NCBI RefSeq assembly: GCF_902364365.1 | Contig: NZ_CABJDN010000002.1 | Coordinates: 190,815-254,814, forward strand | Direction: 5' to 3' | DNA from: Bacteroides intestinalis | GTDB taxonomy: Bacteria; Bacteroidota; Bacteroidia; Bacteroidales; Bacteroidaceae | DNA: 64,000 nt | In this document: positions 10,701 to 18,621 of the stretch, piece by piece | Position numbering within the stretch: the stretch's first letter is position 1 | How the letters are laid out: every line of letters begins with the position of its first letter | Translations under genes and position numbers: made by a program | The notes under the pieces: model-generated | The model's database searches: none | What the model was told of the DNA's origin: nothing | Seen by the model: the letters and a program-made list of their open reading frames with translations, nothing else

Positions 10701-10791
10701 CATCAACAACTACTCCTGTTATTGATCTTTGCTGTGCCATCATCTGTAATGACAAGCAAAACATAAACAATAAGATCAAGTGTTTTTTCAT
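7783..10791 (-). CDS. SusC-family TonB-dependent outer-membrane transporter
   Basis: The 1002-residue product carries a signal peptide, an N-terminal carboxypeptidase-D regulatory-like domain (ITGVVVDAKNEPVIGASIV), the TonB-box/plug entry DEVVVVGYGVQKKS, a plug domain (SVQ-type SIEILKDASAAAIYGSRAANGV) and a long C-terminal beta-barrel ending in aromatic YNIGFNLTF. It imports oligosaccharide or sugar across the outer membrane using TonB energy, with the adjacent SusD. No N-terminal secretin/TonB signalling domain is present, so it is not of the anti-sigma type. It sits third in the minus-strand sialic-acid operon, after the lyase and epimerase genes. Confidence 0.96.
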   Translation of the reverse strand: MKKHLILLFMFCLSLQMMAQQRSITGVVVDAKNEPVIGASIVEKGTSNGTITDVDGKFLLKVEPNITLVISYIGYEAQEILLGDKTNISVVLHEDNEVLDEVVVVGYGVQKKSSMTAAVASVSAKELQKQVTGNVASALQGRAPGVEILQKGGEAGADVKILVRGAGSFGSTEPLYIIDGAVSGNGLNSLSSNDVQSIEILKDASAAAIYGSRAANGVVLITTKQGRAGKTVVDLSGSFSYQTPSKMLDFMNAEQWRGFANMVADNSPAYDKAPQNVNPTNPDYSQDWQDLYYQNAPMWNLNAGISGGGENSTFSSSIGYLKQEGIIIQSDYEKYNARVNGTYKKGRFTIQENLAIAHISKKTPPTTRHILIPTIPVKDELGRYISTPAEAGYSTTNSDISNPLAGIYNGDSYTRKTDIIGSLSIGLDIWKGIKYKLNLAGNYVNTHGYSHSPAFATYWDEQGNPDSRFVQPFTSLDESRGESFNYTIDNLLTYNGTFKGHTFDVLLGTSWMREYFRDMSINSGNNDLGGPTITTYNGAGIIGSDEKNSALLSFFGRVNYDYKNRYLLSLSIRSDESSKFAKGHRVGYFPSVSAGWNIHEEEFFKIPWMSKLKIRGSYGELGANFIEPYSFLSTAHGPVPLILGGKRTFGYVTRFAQSNLTWEKAISSNAGVELGFFNNELTFGVDWFLKRNNDLLAPLEPLPSSGQTIVINQGDVPYYNTASVENKGWEFVLGYRKGWGDFTLDMQGNITFLKNKVRALGEGVQPIRGIQLSSKFGDRATITKEGLPIGTFWGYEVTGMDGEGNFLIKGADGTDKSIAKANETDKRVIGNPTPDFTYGLNINLGYKNWDLTAFFQGTQGNDLFAAAKYQYYFNYTNNNLTDALNSWTPTNTNTTVPIAKTDNSVGGNSLPSSFYVEDGSYFRCKNLQIGYSFSDKLLRKTGFISSARIYAGVQNLFTITKYSLYDPEVSDNTLFDRGCDGIENRAPSINARVYNIGFNLTF

Positions 10792-10816
10792 AAAATCAAG
10801 TATTAAATTATGTATT

Positions 10817-11998
10817 TTAAAGAGTTAACATTTCATTACATAGCATATATGCCTTTATCATCATTCTCGGAATATGGAACGGTCCTTTAAACAAATTACC
10901 TTTAGCTGCTTGTGCAACAGTTCCGTCCCGATGAAGATAACCGTACCATTCGCCATATTCCCTGTCTGGAAAATGAGCATAAGTCCAATTATTTATTTGT
11001 TTGTGCATTTCAAGATACTTCTCATCATGTGTTGCTTGATAGGCATAAAGTGTAGCTATAATGGCCTCAGTCTGTGGCCACCAGAATTTCATATCCTGCG
11101 AATAATCCTGAGGTGGAAGATTACGGCAATCACGGAAATTGATAATTCCACCGTATTCTTTATCCCAACCCCACTCCCACGACCAATCGAGAATGGATAA
11201 AGCCATTTGAAGATCTTTTCTATCCCAATTGCGATATTTAGCTTCTTCCAGCAGGAACCAGGACGTTTCAATGCAATGTCCAGGATTTATTGTACGCCCA
11301 TTACAAGTATCTATAAATTCACCATTAGGACCTACAACTTCCAAAAGAGCCTTAAATTCAGGATGAACGAAATACTTCTGCAACATATAAATAGAATCAT
11401 CAATCTGCCGGGTCAATGCAGCATCGTCAATGGCTGCCCGAATACGGGATGCTGTATTAATCAGAATCATGGTAATAGAGTGACCGCACATTTGCACCGA
11501 TTCACAATATTTAGGTTCAAGGACACCGGGCGTAGTAAGGAAGAACTGGATTTTTTTGAAGAGTTCCAATGCTTTCAGTGCATAAGACCGATCACCTGAA
11601 GCGATTGAATATTCAGACATAGCTATTGCCGCAAAACATTCGGAAAATACATATCTGCGTTTACGCATGGGGATTCCATCCTCCGTTACTTCAAAGAACA
11701 TACGTCCGTCCACGTCAATGCAATATTTCTCAATAAAATCAATACAACTTTTTGAAGCTGCCAGCCACTCGAGATTTTGTTCCACATTATTATATGCAAA
11801 AGCAGCAACAAAGCCAAACCGTCCCTGAAACCATACAGATTTTGTGGCATCCATAAGCGAGCCATCACGATTAAGGCAAGTATAAACCCCACCGTGTTTG
11901 CGGTCCAATCCATACTTCAACCAAAAAGGCATGATATTACCTACCAAATCATTCCTATAGGAAGCAGCACAATTTTGAAGATATTCAACAGTATTCAT
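10817..11998 (-). CDS. nanE: N-acylglucosamine 2-epimerase (ManNAc to GlcNAc), NanE of the Bacteroides type
   Basis: The 393-residue product belongs to the AGE (renin-binding-protein) family, with an alpha6/alpha6 barrel. Visible motifs are KHGGVYTCLNRDGS near the start, SVWFQGRFGF, GHSITMI, GHCIETSWFLLEEA and the C-terminal EYGEWYGYLHRDGT and PFHIPRM. The two GH-containing motifs and FHIPR hold the histidines used for acid-base catalysis in the family. In B. fragilis an enzyme of this type, not the bacterial NanE family, converts ManNAc to GlcNAc in sialic-acid use (established knowledge). The lyase gene ends 9 bases upstream, consistent with consecutive steps in one operon. Confidence 0.92.
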   Translation of the reverse strand: MNTVEYLQNCAASYRNDLVGNIMPFWLKYGLDRKHGGVYTCLNRDGSLMDATKSVWFQGRFGFVAAFAYNNVEQNLEWLAASKSCIDFIEKYCIDVDGRMFFEVTEDGIPMRKRRYVFSECFAAIAMSEYSIASGDRSYALKALELFKKIQFFLTTPGVLEPKYCESVQMCGHSITMILINTASRIRAAIDDAALTRQIDDSIYMLQKYFVHPEFKALLEVVGPNGEFIDTCNGRTINPGHCIETSWFLLEEAKYRNWDRKDLQMALSILDWSWEWGWDKEYGGIINFRDCRNLPPQDYSQDMKFWWPQTEAIIATLYAYQATHDEKYLEMHKQINNWTYAHFPDREYGEWYGYLHRDGTVAQAAKGNLFKGPFHIPRMMIKAYMLCNEMLTL

Positions 11999-12007
11999 AA
12001 CTTCAAA

Positions 12008-12925
12008 TTAAAGTTTATTACAGCGGTCGAAGAAATGAATCGCATTTAACTCCGCCTTCATACGAATTTCTTCCTCATCTGTCATATTCTGAAATGGAAT
12101 GCGATTGTCGCCCAAATCCAATCCTATCAATTTCATGATACGCTTTCCACCAACAATATTTCCACGGAAGTGGCAAATCACATTAATAACCTCCTGAGAG
12201 AAATTCTGAAGTTCACGCGCTTTCTCCAAATCCCCGGCATTCCAGGCGTCGATAATACCAACCAAATTACAGCCATTATAGTTAGTAGTACCACCTATAC
12301 CACCTTGTGCCCCACCCATAGCCAAACAAGGCAGAATAGTTTCATCCTGTCCATGCAGCATATCAAACTTACCATTCTTATACAAACGGCATTGATTATA
12401 CTCATACAAGCTTTCATACGTATACTTGATACCCGCAAAATTAGGAATGCGCCCATCTACGGCTTCAAGAAATGCAACCATTGAAAGATAAGCACCGTTG
12501 AAAGCCGGAATATGATAAAAATAAAAAGGCAGTTCAGGAGCTGCACAAGCTATCTTTTCACAATACTTCGCCAACTCTTCAACGCGGTTCACTTTAGGGA
12601 AAGGAGGTGCCATCGCGCCAATTCCCCACGCACCAATCTTCTGGGCATGTTCTGCCAAACGACTACTTGACCTCACACAAGTACTTCCTACATGAACAAT
12701 CACTTTAAAATTCTCCGGTGCTACTTCCATCCAACGCTCAGCCAGCATCATACGTTCTTCTTCCGTCAGCATATAGCCTTCACCGGAAGAACCATTAATA
12801 AAGACACCTTTCAGACCATTTTTCACCAGCATATCAGCATAAGCCGCTATGGGTTCGTAATTCACTTCTCCATCTTTATAGAAAGGAGTAAAGGGGGCAT
12901 TAATCAAGCCAATTAGTTTTTCCAT
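12008..12925 (-). CDS. nanA: N-acetylneuraminate lyase
   Basis: The 305-residue cytoplasmic enzyme is a class I aldolase of the DapA/NanA family that splits N-acetylneuraminate into ManNAc and pyruvate. The pyruvate-binding motif NGSSGE is at residues 44-49, the catalytic tyrosine lies in FYHIP (Tyr137), and the Schiff-base lysine lies in GIKYT (Lys167). The extra GIKYT rather than a dihydrodipicolinate-synthase pattern favours lyase. It is the first gene of the minus-strand operon, followed 9 bases later by the ManNAc epimerase. A full promoter of the Bacteroides type lies about 50-80 bases upstream. Confidence 0.93.
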   Translation of the reverse strand: MEKLIGLINAPFTPFYKDGEVNYEPIAAYADMLVKNGLKGVFINGSSGEGYMLTEEERMMLAERWMEVAPENFKVIVHVGSTCVRSSSRLAEHAQKIGAWGIGAMAPPFPKVNRVEELAKYCEKIACAAPELPFYFYHIPAFNGAYLSMVAFLEAVDGRIPNFAGIKYTYESLYEYNQCRLYKNGKFDMLHGQDETILPCLAMGGAQGGIGGTTNYNGCNLVGIIDAWNAGDLEKARELQNFSQEVINVICHFRGNIVGGKRIMKLIGLDLGDNRIPFQNMTDEEEIRMKAELNAIHFFDRCNKL

Positions 12926-12974
12926 ACTATTGTATTAATATTAAAAATAAAGATAACATTTTATTATCGAGCAA

Positions 12975-13005
12975 CAAAGATATTTATTATTTTATCTAAA
13001 ACAAA
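12975..13005 (-). promoter_or_regulatory. Promoter of the sialic-acid operon (Bacteroides sigma-AB type)
   Basis: On the minus strand a TTTG (13005-13002) is followed after 19 bases by TATCTTTG (12982-12975). This matches the established Bacteroides consensus TTTG-N19-21-TAnnTTTG exactly. The predicted transcription start lies some 7 bases downstream, leaving an untranslated leader of roughly 40 bases before the lyase start at 12925. The surrounding 12926-13221 region is extremely AT-rich and contains several TTTTATTA-like runs that could be operators for the divergent ROK repressor, but no single operator can be defined. Confidence 0.75.
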
Positions 13006-13184
13006 CTATTTAATAAAATTATTCCAATTAAATTCAATATATAAATTAAATTATAATCTAAATAAACATATATAATTAATTATTTTATTATATATAACTT
13101 AATTAATAAAATTAACGACAGCAAACATTATATAATTATTATAGTATTTTAAAAAGATTGCAGCGTTTTAGCTATATATATTAG

Positions 13185-13192
13185 TATATTTG
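13185..13192 (+). promoter_or_regulatory. Probable -7 element for the ROK regulator gene
   Basis: TATATTTG fits TAnnTTTG and is 29 bases before the ATG of the ROK gene. A TTTG at the right distance is missing (ATTG sits 24 bases upstream), so the promoter would be weaker than the opposing one. Confidence 0.45.
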
Positions 13193-13221
13193 TAAATCAA
13201 ATTCAGACAAAACGAGATAAT

Positions 13222-14430
13222 ATGAAAATAAACCAGCAAAAGAAAACAGAATCTGATTCTAAATATTCTACTATTAAGAAACAGATTATCAAGCATTACA
13301 TACATAATGGCGATTCTACAATTCCTGCTCTCGCTAATGAGTTGCAATTGAGTATTCCAACAGTCACTAAAGTAATTGACGAGATGGTTACTGATGGCTA
13401 CATCAATAACTATGGAAAAATAGAAACGGGTACAGGAAGACAGCCCTACGCATACGGACTTAACTCTGACTCAGGCTACTTTATTGGGGTTGAAATAAAG
13501 AGGAATAGTATTACTATTGGAGTTATTAATTTTAAGGGAGATATGATAGAACTTAAAAGAAATATTCCTTATAAATCTGAAAATTCCATAGAAGCGTTAA
13601 ATGAATTATGCAAGCAGATATGTAATTACATCAAAAAATCAACAATAGAAAAGGAGAAAATAATAAATATAAATATTAATATCCCTGGTCGGGTAAATTC
13701 AGAATTAGGATATAGTTTCAGCCAATTCAATTTTGAAGAGCGACCTTTAACAGAAATCCTAACTGAAAGAATAGGGTATAAAGTTACCATTGACAACGAT
13801 ACACGGGCGATGGCATTTGGAGAATATTTGCAGGGATGTATCAATAAAGAAAAAGACATTATTTTCGTTAATATCAGTTGGGGATTAGGAATAGGGCTGA
13901 TTTTGAATGGAAAGCTATATTATGGCAAATCGGGATTTTCCGGTGAATTCGGACACGTAACAGCCTACGACAGTGAAATACTTTGCCACTGTGGCAAAAA
14001 AGGATGTATTGAAACAGAAGCATCCGGTTCCGCCCTACACCGTATTATATTAGAACGTAGTCAGAAAGGAGAAAGTTCAATACTTTCCAATCGAATAGAT
14101 GCAGATAAACCACTCACATTGGACAATATCATATCAGCAGTCAACAACGAAGATATGCTATGTATAGAGGTTATAGAAGAAATAGGTCAAAAGTTAGGAA
14201 AACAAATTGCCGGACTCATCAATATCTTCAATCCAGAATTAGTAATAATCGGAGGAAGCTTATCACAGACAGGAGACTATATTCTTCAACCCATAAAAAC
14301 AGCGGTCCGTAAATTTTCTCTAAATTTAGTGAATAGGGATACCATAATTACTCTTTCAAAATTAAAAGATAAAGCAGGAGTAATAGGAGCTTGCATGCTT
14401 GCACGAAGCAAAATGTTTGAGAATGAATAA
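13222..14430 (+). CDS. ROK-family transcriptional repressor
   Basis: The 402-residue product has an N-terminal winged-helix region (residues about 15-75, with IPALANELQLSIPTVTKVID as the helix-turn-helix) followed by a sugar-kinase-like ROK domain. The zinc motif CHCGKKGC spans residues 255-262, with GFSGEFGHV just before it. This is the architecture of NagC/XylR-type repressors rather than of plain ROK kinases. It is transcribed divergently from the sialic-acid operon across about 300 bases, so it most likely represses that operon and responds to an amino sugar such as ManNAc, GlcNAc or their phosphates. The effector is an inference. Confidence 0.85.
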   Translation: MKINQQKKTESDSKYSTIKKQIIKHYIHNGDSTIPALANELQLSIPTVTKVIDEMVTDGYINNYGKIETGTGRQPYAYGLNSDSGYFIGVEIKRNSITIGVINFKGDMIELKRNIPYKSENSIEALNELCKQICNYIKKSTIEKEKIINININIPGRVNSELGYSFSQFNFEERPLTEILTERIGYKVTIDNDTRAMAFGEYLQGCINKEKDIIFVNISWGLGIGLILNGKLYYGKSGFSGEFGHVTAYDSEILCHCGKKGCIETEASGSALHRIILERSQKGESSILSNRIDADKPLTLDNIISAVNNEDMLCIEVIEEIGQKLGKQIAGLINIFNPELVIIGGSLSQTGDYILQPIKTAVRKFSLNLVNRDTIITLSKLKDKAGVIGACMLARSKMFENE

Positions 14431-14456
14431 TCAGAAGTTCCTCAGTGACATGTTAC

Positions 14457-15287
14457 TTATCTGTTTATCTCTCTGGTATATGCCAGCGCCGCCCCTATCG
14501 CCGTCCTATACTCCGCATAGGGTGGAATATGGAAGCGCACCCCATATATCTTTTCCATATTCGGAAAAATTTCATGGCACTGCGGAAATTTAGTAAGATT
14601 ACCGATCAAGACAAAATCTTTGATAGGACCATTCAGCCCAGACAGCACCGCTGCACCACCTATCGTTTGCAGCACCATATAAATAATACCTTTTGCAATA
14701 TCTTCCTGCGAAGCGTTGCTATCCGCTTTTCCGAACAGCGAAGCAGTGGCATGCACCGGAAGATCCGGCAAAGGACGATTGCAGATATCTCCGATCTGCA
14801 AGTTTACACGGGTAACGTCACCTTTCTCGGCAATTGCTGCAATCTGCCTGAAATCATGCGTCTTCAGCAACAAGCGGGAAAGTCCCTGCAAAGTACCTCC
14901 GCCAATTGCCATACCACCAATATGCTCTATCTTTTCTCCGTTGATTCTTACGAAAGAAGTGCCCGTTCCCATGCTTACCACAATCAGCCGGTCAATATCC
15001 GTGGCATGACGTGCCCCCAACCCATTGGCTATAAACTCATCGACCTTGTCCGTGGGTAAACCATACAACGGACTATCTACAAATGCACTACCCACACCTG
15101 TCAGCATCACTTGCTCTATATCCGAAAGCTGAATACCGTTATCATAAATATACTTCCCGAAAGCCCCGAACAAAGAAGTAACCGGATCAGTCGCAGTGAT
15201 AAACATCGGTGACTGTATCTGTTCTCCGTTGATTCCTACAATTTTTGTAGTACTTCCACCAACGTCTATTCCTATTACAATTCCCAT
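14457..15287 (-). CDS. coaW: Type II pantothenate kinase
   Basis: The product resembles bacterial/eukaryotic type II pantothenate kinase (CoaW), which phosphorylates pantothenate in the first step of coenzyme A synthesis. Visible ATPase-fold motifs are the phosphate-1 loop GIDVGGSTTK at the N-terminus, VVSMGTGTSF, GGMAIGGGTLQG, and VLIGNLTKFP near the end. The ATG at 15287 (276 residues, MGIVIGIDVGG) is chosen over an upstream GTG at 15311, because a -7 element TACCTTTG at 15318-15311 would place the transcript start downstream of that GTG. The gene is convergent with the ROK gene and not obviously tied to sialic-acid use. Confidence 0.85.
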   Translation of the reverse strand: MGIVIGIDVGGSTTKIVGINGEQIQSPMFITATDPVTSLFGAFGKYIYDNGIQLSDIEQVMLTGVGSAFVDSPLYGLPTDKVDEFIANGLGARHATDIDRLIVVSMGTGTSFVRINGEKIEHIGGMAIGGGTLQGLSRLLLKTHDFRQIAAIAEKGDVTRVNLQIGDICNRPLPDLPVHATASLFGKADSNASQEDIAKGIIYMVLQTIGGAAVLSGLNGPIKDFVLIGNLTKFPQCHEIFPNMEKIYGVRFHIPPYAEYRTAIGAALAYTREINR

Positions 15288-15310
15288 AGTTTCAATATTG
15301 CATTCGGCCA

Positions 15311-15318
15311 CAAAGGTA
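15311..15318 (-). promoter_or_regulatory. Probable -7 element for coaW
   Basis: The minus strand reads TACCTTTG here, matching TAnnTTTG, 23 bases before the chosen ATG. No TTTG is found 19-21 bases upstream. The element decides the start codon of coaW. Confidence 0.5.
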
Positions 15319-15443
15319 CAAATTGTTTTATTGCAGATGTGTATTCAAATATGTTTTGTTGCATACATAAACAAGAGAAACGCATACCAATAAGACTAAT
15401 TCCGTATTCACATAAAACTAATTCTTTTTATGCATCTAATTAT

Positions 15444-15531
15444 TCTTACTACAGTTATACAATTTTCTTACAACAATTATACTTCTTTCTTACAACAACT
15501 ATTGTAAGATAATTATATAACTGTAGTAAGA
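15444..15531. repeat. Long imperfect inverted repeat, 30-base arms around a 28-base centre
   Basis: The arms 15444-15473 and 15502-15531 pair over 30 bases with two mismatches; the outer part CTTACTACAGTTATA pairs perfectly with TATAACTGTAGTAAG. Within the centre, CTTACAA at 15489-15495 can pair alternatively with TTGTAAG at 15502-15508, and the motif TTCTTACAACA occurs twice. There is no run of G+C as in ordinary terminators. A small palindromic mobile element remnant, a regulatory RNA structure or a protein-binding site are all possible. Confidence 0.75.
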
Positions 15532-15620
15532 TTATATTTTAGCACTTTTATCAATAGTTTCTTGTAACTTGAAAATTAATTTGTAGCAGCTGAGAAATTA
15601 GTACCCATCAGAAACAAACA

Positions 15621-15656
15621 GTTCCCCTTTTGCAATCAACATTACAAAAGGGGAAC
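15621..15656 (-). terminator. Terminator downstream of the YecH-family gene
   Basis: A perfect 12-base-pair stem, GTTCCCCTTTTG with CAAAAGGGGAAC, encloses a 12-base loop. On the minus strand it is followed by a T-rich stretch and lies 25 bases after the YecH-family stop. Confidence 0.8.
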
Positions 15657-15681
15657 CGCTATAGAACCAAAGTTATCAGCA

Positions 15682-15915
15682 TCAATGGCTGCAAACCTTC
15701 GTCATATCCACCGTAAATCCATCATCAGCAGGCATAAACTTACCTTTCGCTTTCAGAAACTCTATCAATTTATCCGCATCCATATCTTCTGCCGAGCAAG
15801 TATAGAAATGTTGATGCTCGCCGAATTTCCGGATGATTGCCTCTTTTAATGATGATTCCGAATAACTGTTGCCTTCCATCATGTGAAGGACTTCATGAGC
15901 ATGTAATTGTTCCAT
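15682..15915 (-). CDS. YecH-family (DUF2492) small metal-binding protein
   Basis: The 77-residue product has HAHEVLHMM at the start, a central FGEHQHFYTCS, and ends in VCSH. This is the pattern of the YecH/DUF2492 family, in which conserved His and Cys residues are thought to bind metal. Its function is not known. It is a single-gene unit with its own -7 element upstream and hairpin terminator downstream. Length is normal for the family, which supports the call despite the small size. Confidence 0.85.
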   Translation of the reverse strand: MEQLHAHEVLHMMEGNSYSESSLKEAIIRKFGEHQHFYTCSAEDMDADKLIEFLKAKGKFMPADDGFTVDMTKVCSH

Positions 15916-15930
15916 AATCTATTTTTTCTG

Positions 15931-15938
15931 CAAAGATA
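15931..15938 (-). promoter_or_regulatory. Probable -7 element for the YecH-family gene
   Basis: The minus strand reads TATCTTTG, matching TAnnTTTG, about 16 bases before the ATG at 15915, which implies a very short leader. No clear TTTG at the -33 position. Confidence 0.45.
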
Positions 15939-16065
15939 GCATGAAGCACGGATTGGAGTTGTAACATATGTGACACGAACCTATAAAAAATAAAGAAGCA
16001 AAGTTAAAAGCTCTTTTTTACCTCCTGATATACGTTTCGGGAAGTTTCTCCGTTATAGAAAAGGT

Positions 16066-18477
16066 ATGAGACATTTTTGGTTACTGACAGTTCTTATAAT
16101 ACTATTCTCCACTCCCGCCCTTGCCCAGAAAACAGTCAAGATAGGCGGAACGATTACGGATGAAAATGGTAATCCGATTGAATTGGCAACAATACGATTG
16201 GAAGGGACGGCTATAGGCACAGTCAGCAACCTGAAAGGGAGATATTCGCTGAAATTCGAAAGCCGGGACAATGTAACGGTCATCTTCTCCATGCTGGGAT
16301 GCCAAACCCGCAAACGAAAATTAGTACGTCCGCAGGGAAATATCAGTCTGAACATAACCTTACCCCCGATAAACTTTGAATTGGGCGAAGTGAGCGTAAC
16401 AGAGCGCCGCCGACAAACCGGAACCATCCAACAGATAGAAACCAAACAAAACCGCCTGGCCCCCGACGCTTCGGGCGGAAGCATAGAAGCCGTGATAGCC
16501 ACACAGGCCGGAGTGAGTAGCAACAACGAACTCAGCTCGCAATACAACGTACGCGGCGGTAGTTTCGACGAGAACATGGTGTACGTCAACGGCATTGAAA
16601 TATACCGTCCCTTGCTGATCCGTTCGGGGCAACAGGAAGGATTGAGTTTCATCAATCCCGATATGGTGCAATCCGTCGGCTTCTCCACGGGAGGCTATGA
16701 GGCCAAGTACGGGGACAAGATGTCATCCGTGCTGGACATCACTTACAAGAAACCCGAACGGCTGGAAGGAAGTGCCTCCGTCAGCCTGTTGGGAGCCTCG
16801 GCATACGTAGGAATCGCCACCAAAAGGCTAACCTGGACAAACGGCATCCGCTATAAAACCAACCAATATCTGCTCGGCACGCTAGATACAAAAGGGGAAT
16901 ACGACCCGCGTTATATCGACTATCAGACTTATCTGAACTGGACACCTTCGAAGCGTTGGGAGGTAGGTGTCATCGGCAATATTTCAGAAAACCGCTATAA
17001 CTTCCAGCCGGAAGACCGCTACACCCGCTTCGGCACTCTCAGCAATGTACGTGAGTTTAAAGTCTATTTTGAAGGACAGGAGAAAGATTTATTCCGCACC
17101 CTGTTCGGAACCGCCTACGCCACCTACCGGCTGAACGAACAGAACAGCCTGACCCTGCAAGCCTCCGCCTTCCACACGAAAGAACAGGAAACGTACGACA
17201 TCACCGGGCAATACTGGCTGAACTCCCTGGACAGCGGAACGCAAGTAGACGGCACTACCAACGAAGAGGAAACTTCCGAAACTATCGGCGTGGGAACTTA
17301 CATGGAACATGCCCGCAATTATCTCACCGCAGAGGTGCAAAGTTATTCCATCACAGGCCGTCACCGACTGAAAAGCCACTCCTTGCAATGGGGTGCGGAG
17401 CTCAAACGGGAGCGCATCAAAGACCGGATGCGCGAATGGGAAATGCGCGACTCTGCCGGCTACTCCATGCCACAAACTTCCGAAGGGCCGGAACTATTCT
17501 ACACCCTCCGTTCGCGCAACGAAACGGACAGCAAACGATACGGATTTTACCTGCAAGATACATACCGCTTCCGCTCCACCGCCGGACTATTCACCCTGAC
17601 TGCCGGCATACGGGGCAGTTACTGGGACTGGAACAAAGAATTCATTTTCAGCCCGCGTGCTTCCCTGGCTCTGATTCCGGCATTTAATGAGAAATTCACC
17701 CTGAGAGTAGCCGCCGGAGTATATTACCAGGCACCGTTCTATAAAGAATTCCGTGATACCACCCAGATTGACGGAATAGCTACCGTATCTCTGAACCATG
17801 ACATCCGTTCGCAGCGCTCCCTGCACTTCGTGGCAGGCGGCGACTATAATTTCCGTGCCATGGACCGCCCGTTCCGTTTCTCCATGGAAGTGTATTACAA
17901 AGCGTTGAGCAATCTCATACCTTATAACATAGATAATGTACGGATCAGTTATTACGGACGCAACCTTTCCAAAGGTTACGCCACCGGTATCGACATGAAA
18001 CTGTTCGGTGAGTTTGTTCCCGGAACAGACTCCTGGCTGAGCTTCTCACTGATGAAAACCGAAGAGAAAATAAACGGACAATGGCTCCCCCGGCCCACCG
18101 ATCAGCGCTACCGTCTTTCGCTCTATTTCACGGACTATTTTCCCGGTAGCCGCAAGTGGAAAATGAACCTGAAAGGTACACTTGCCGGAGGTCTTCCCTT
18201 CGGCCCTCCACATAGCGGACGCGAGGCTGCCGTGTTTCGTACATCCCCTTACCGACGTGTAGATATAGGTATGTCCCGCTGTCTTATCGACCGTAGCGAA
18301 CGCGAAAATCAGCGCGGCATCCGCAGCCTTTGGTTAGGCGTTGATATTTTCAATTTGCTAAATATCAGCAACGTCAACTCCTATTATTGGGTGACAGACA
18401 CCCGAAATAATCAGTTTGCAGTACCCAATTACCTGACATCTCGTCAGATTAACGTCCGACTGCTGCTCGACTTCTGA
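16066..18477 (+). CDS. TonB-dependent outer-membrane receptor with carboxypeptidase-like N-terminal domain
   Basis: The 803-residue product has a signal peptide (ending PALAQ), a carboxypeptidase-D regulatory-like domain (IGGTITDENGNPIELATI), a plug domain (SQYNVRGGSFDENMVYVNGIEIYRP, then SVGFSTGGYEAKYGDKMSS) and a C-terminal barrel ending in INVRLLLDF. It is a single TonB-dependent receptor without a SusD partner, so its ligand is probably not a polysaccharide; metal chelates or vitamins are more typical, but nothing here identifies it. The coding sequence is more G+C-rich than its neighbours. It is followed by the methylmalonyl-CoA genes after 144 bases. Confidence 0.9.
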   Translation: MRHFWLLTVLIILFSTPALAQKTVKIGGTITDENGNPIELATIRLEGTAIGTVSNLKGRYSLKFESRDNVTVIFSMLGCQTRKRKLVRPQGNISLNITLPPINFELGEVSVTERRRQTGTIQQIETKQNRLAPDASGGSIEAVIATQAGVSSNNELSSQYNVRGGSFDENMVYVNGIEIYRPLLIRSGQQEGLSFINPDMVQSVGFSTGGYEAKYGDKMSSVLDITYKKPERLEGSASVSLLGASAYVGIATKRLTWTNGIRYKTNQYLLGTLDTKGEYDPRYIDYQTYLNWTPSKRWEVGVIGNISENRYNFQPEDRYTRFGTLSNVREFKVYFEGQEKDLFRTLFGTAYATYRLNEQNSLTLQASAFHTKEQETYDITGQYWLNSLDSGTQVDGTTNEEETSETIGVGTYMEHARNYLTAEVQSYSITGRHRLKSHSLQWGAELKRERIKDRMREWEMRDSAGYSMPQTSEGPELFYTLRSRNETDSKRYGFYLQDTYRFRSTAGLFTLTAGIRGSYWDWNKEFIFSPRASLALIPAFNEKFTLRVAAGVYYQAPFYKEFRDTTQIDGIATVSLNHDIRSQRSLHFVAGGDYNFRAMDRPFRFSMEVYYKALSNLIPYNIDNVRISYYGRNLSKGYATGIDMKLFGEFVPGTDSWLSFSLMKTEEKINGQWLPRPTDQRYRLSLYFTDYFPGSRKWKMNLKGTLAGGLPFGPPHSGREAAVFRTSPYRRVDIGMSRCLIDRSERENQRGIRSLWLGVDIFNLLNISNVNSYYWVTDTRNNQFAVPNYLTSRQINVRLLLDF

Positions 18478-18621
18478 ACCGAAGTCTAAAAAAAACTTTC
18501 TAAACTTCAAATATCCAATAATTAATTGACGAAAAATTTCTCTATTAAGGAAGAAATCTCTTTCTTTGTGCTGTTTTATGCCTTTGATTAAGACATTATA
18601 CCAACATTAATAAATATAGTT

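Larger units (their letters stand above)
15319..15681. other. Intergenic region with two inverted repeats, no gene seen
   Basis: This stretch between coaW and the YecH-family gene has no credible reading frame. It is AT-rich and contains a long imperfect inverted repeat (15444-15531) and, nearer the YecH-family gene, a terminator hairpin (15621-15656), both listed separately. Confidence 0.7.

Noticed and set aside
15444..15531. Inverted repeat considered as an invertible promoter
   Set aside because: The 28-base centre contains no TAnnTTTG element, and no invertase gene is nearby.
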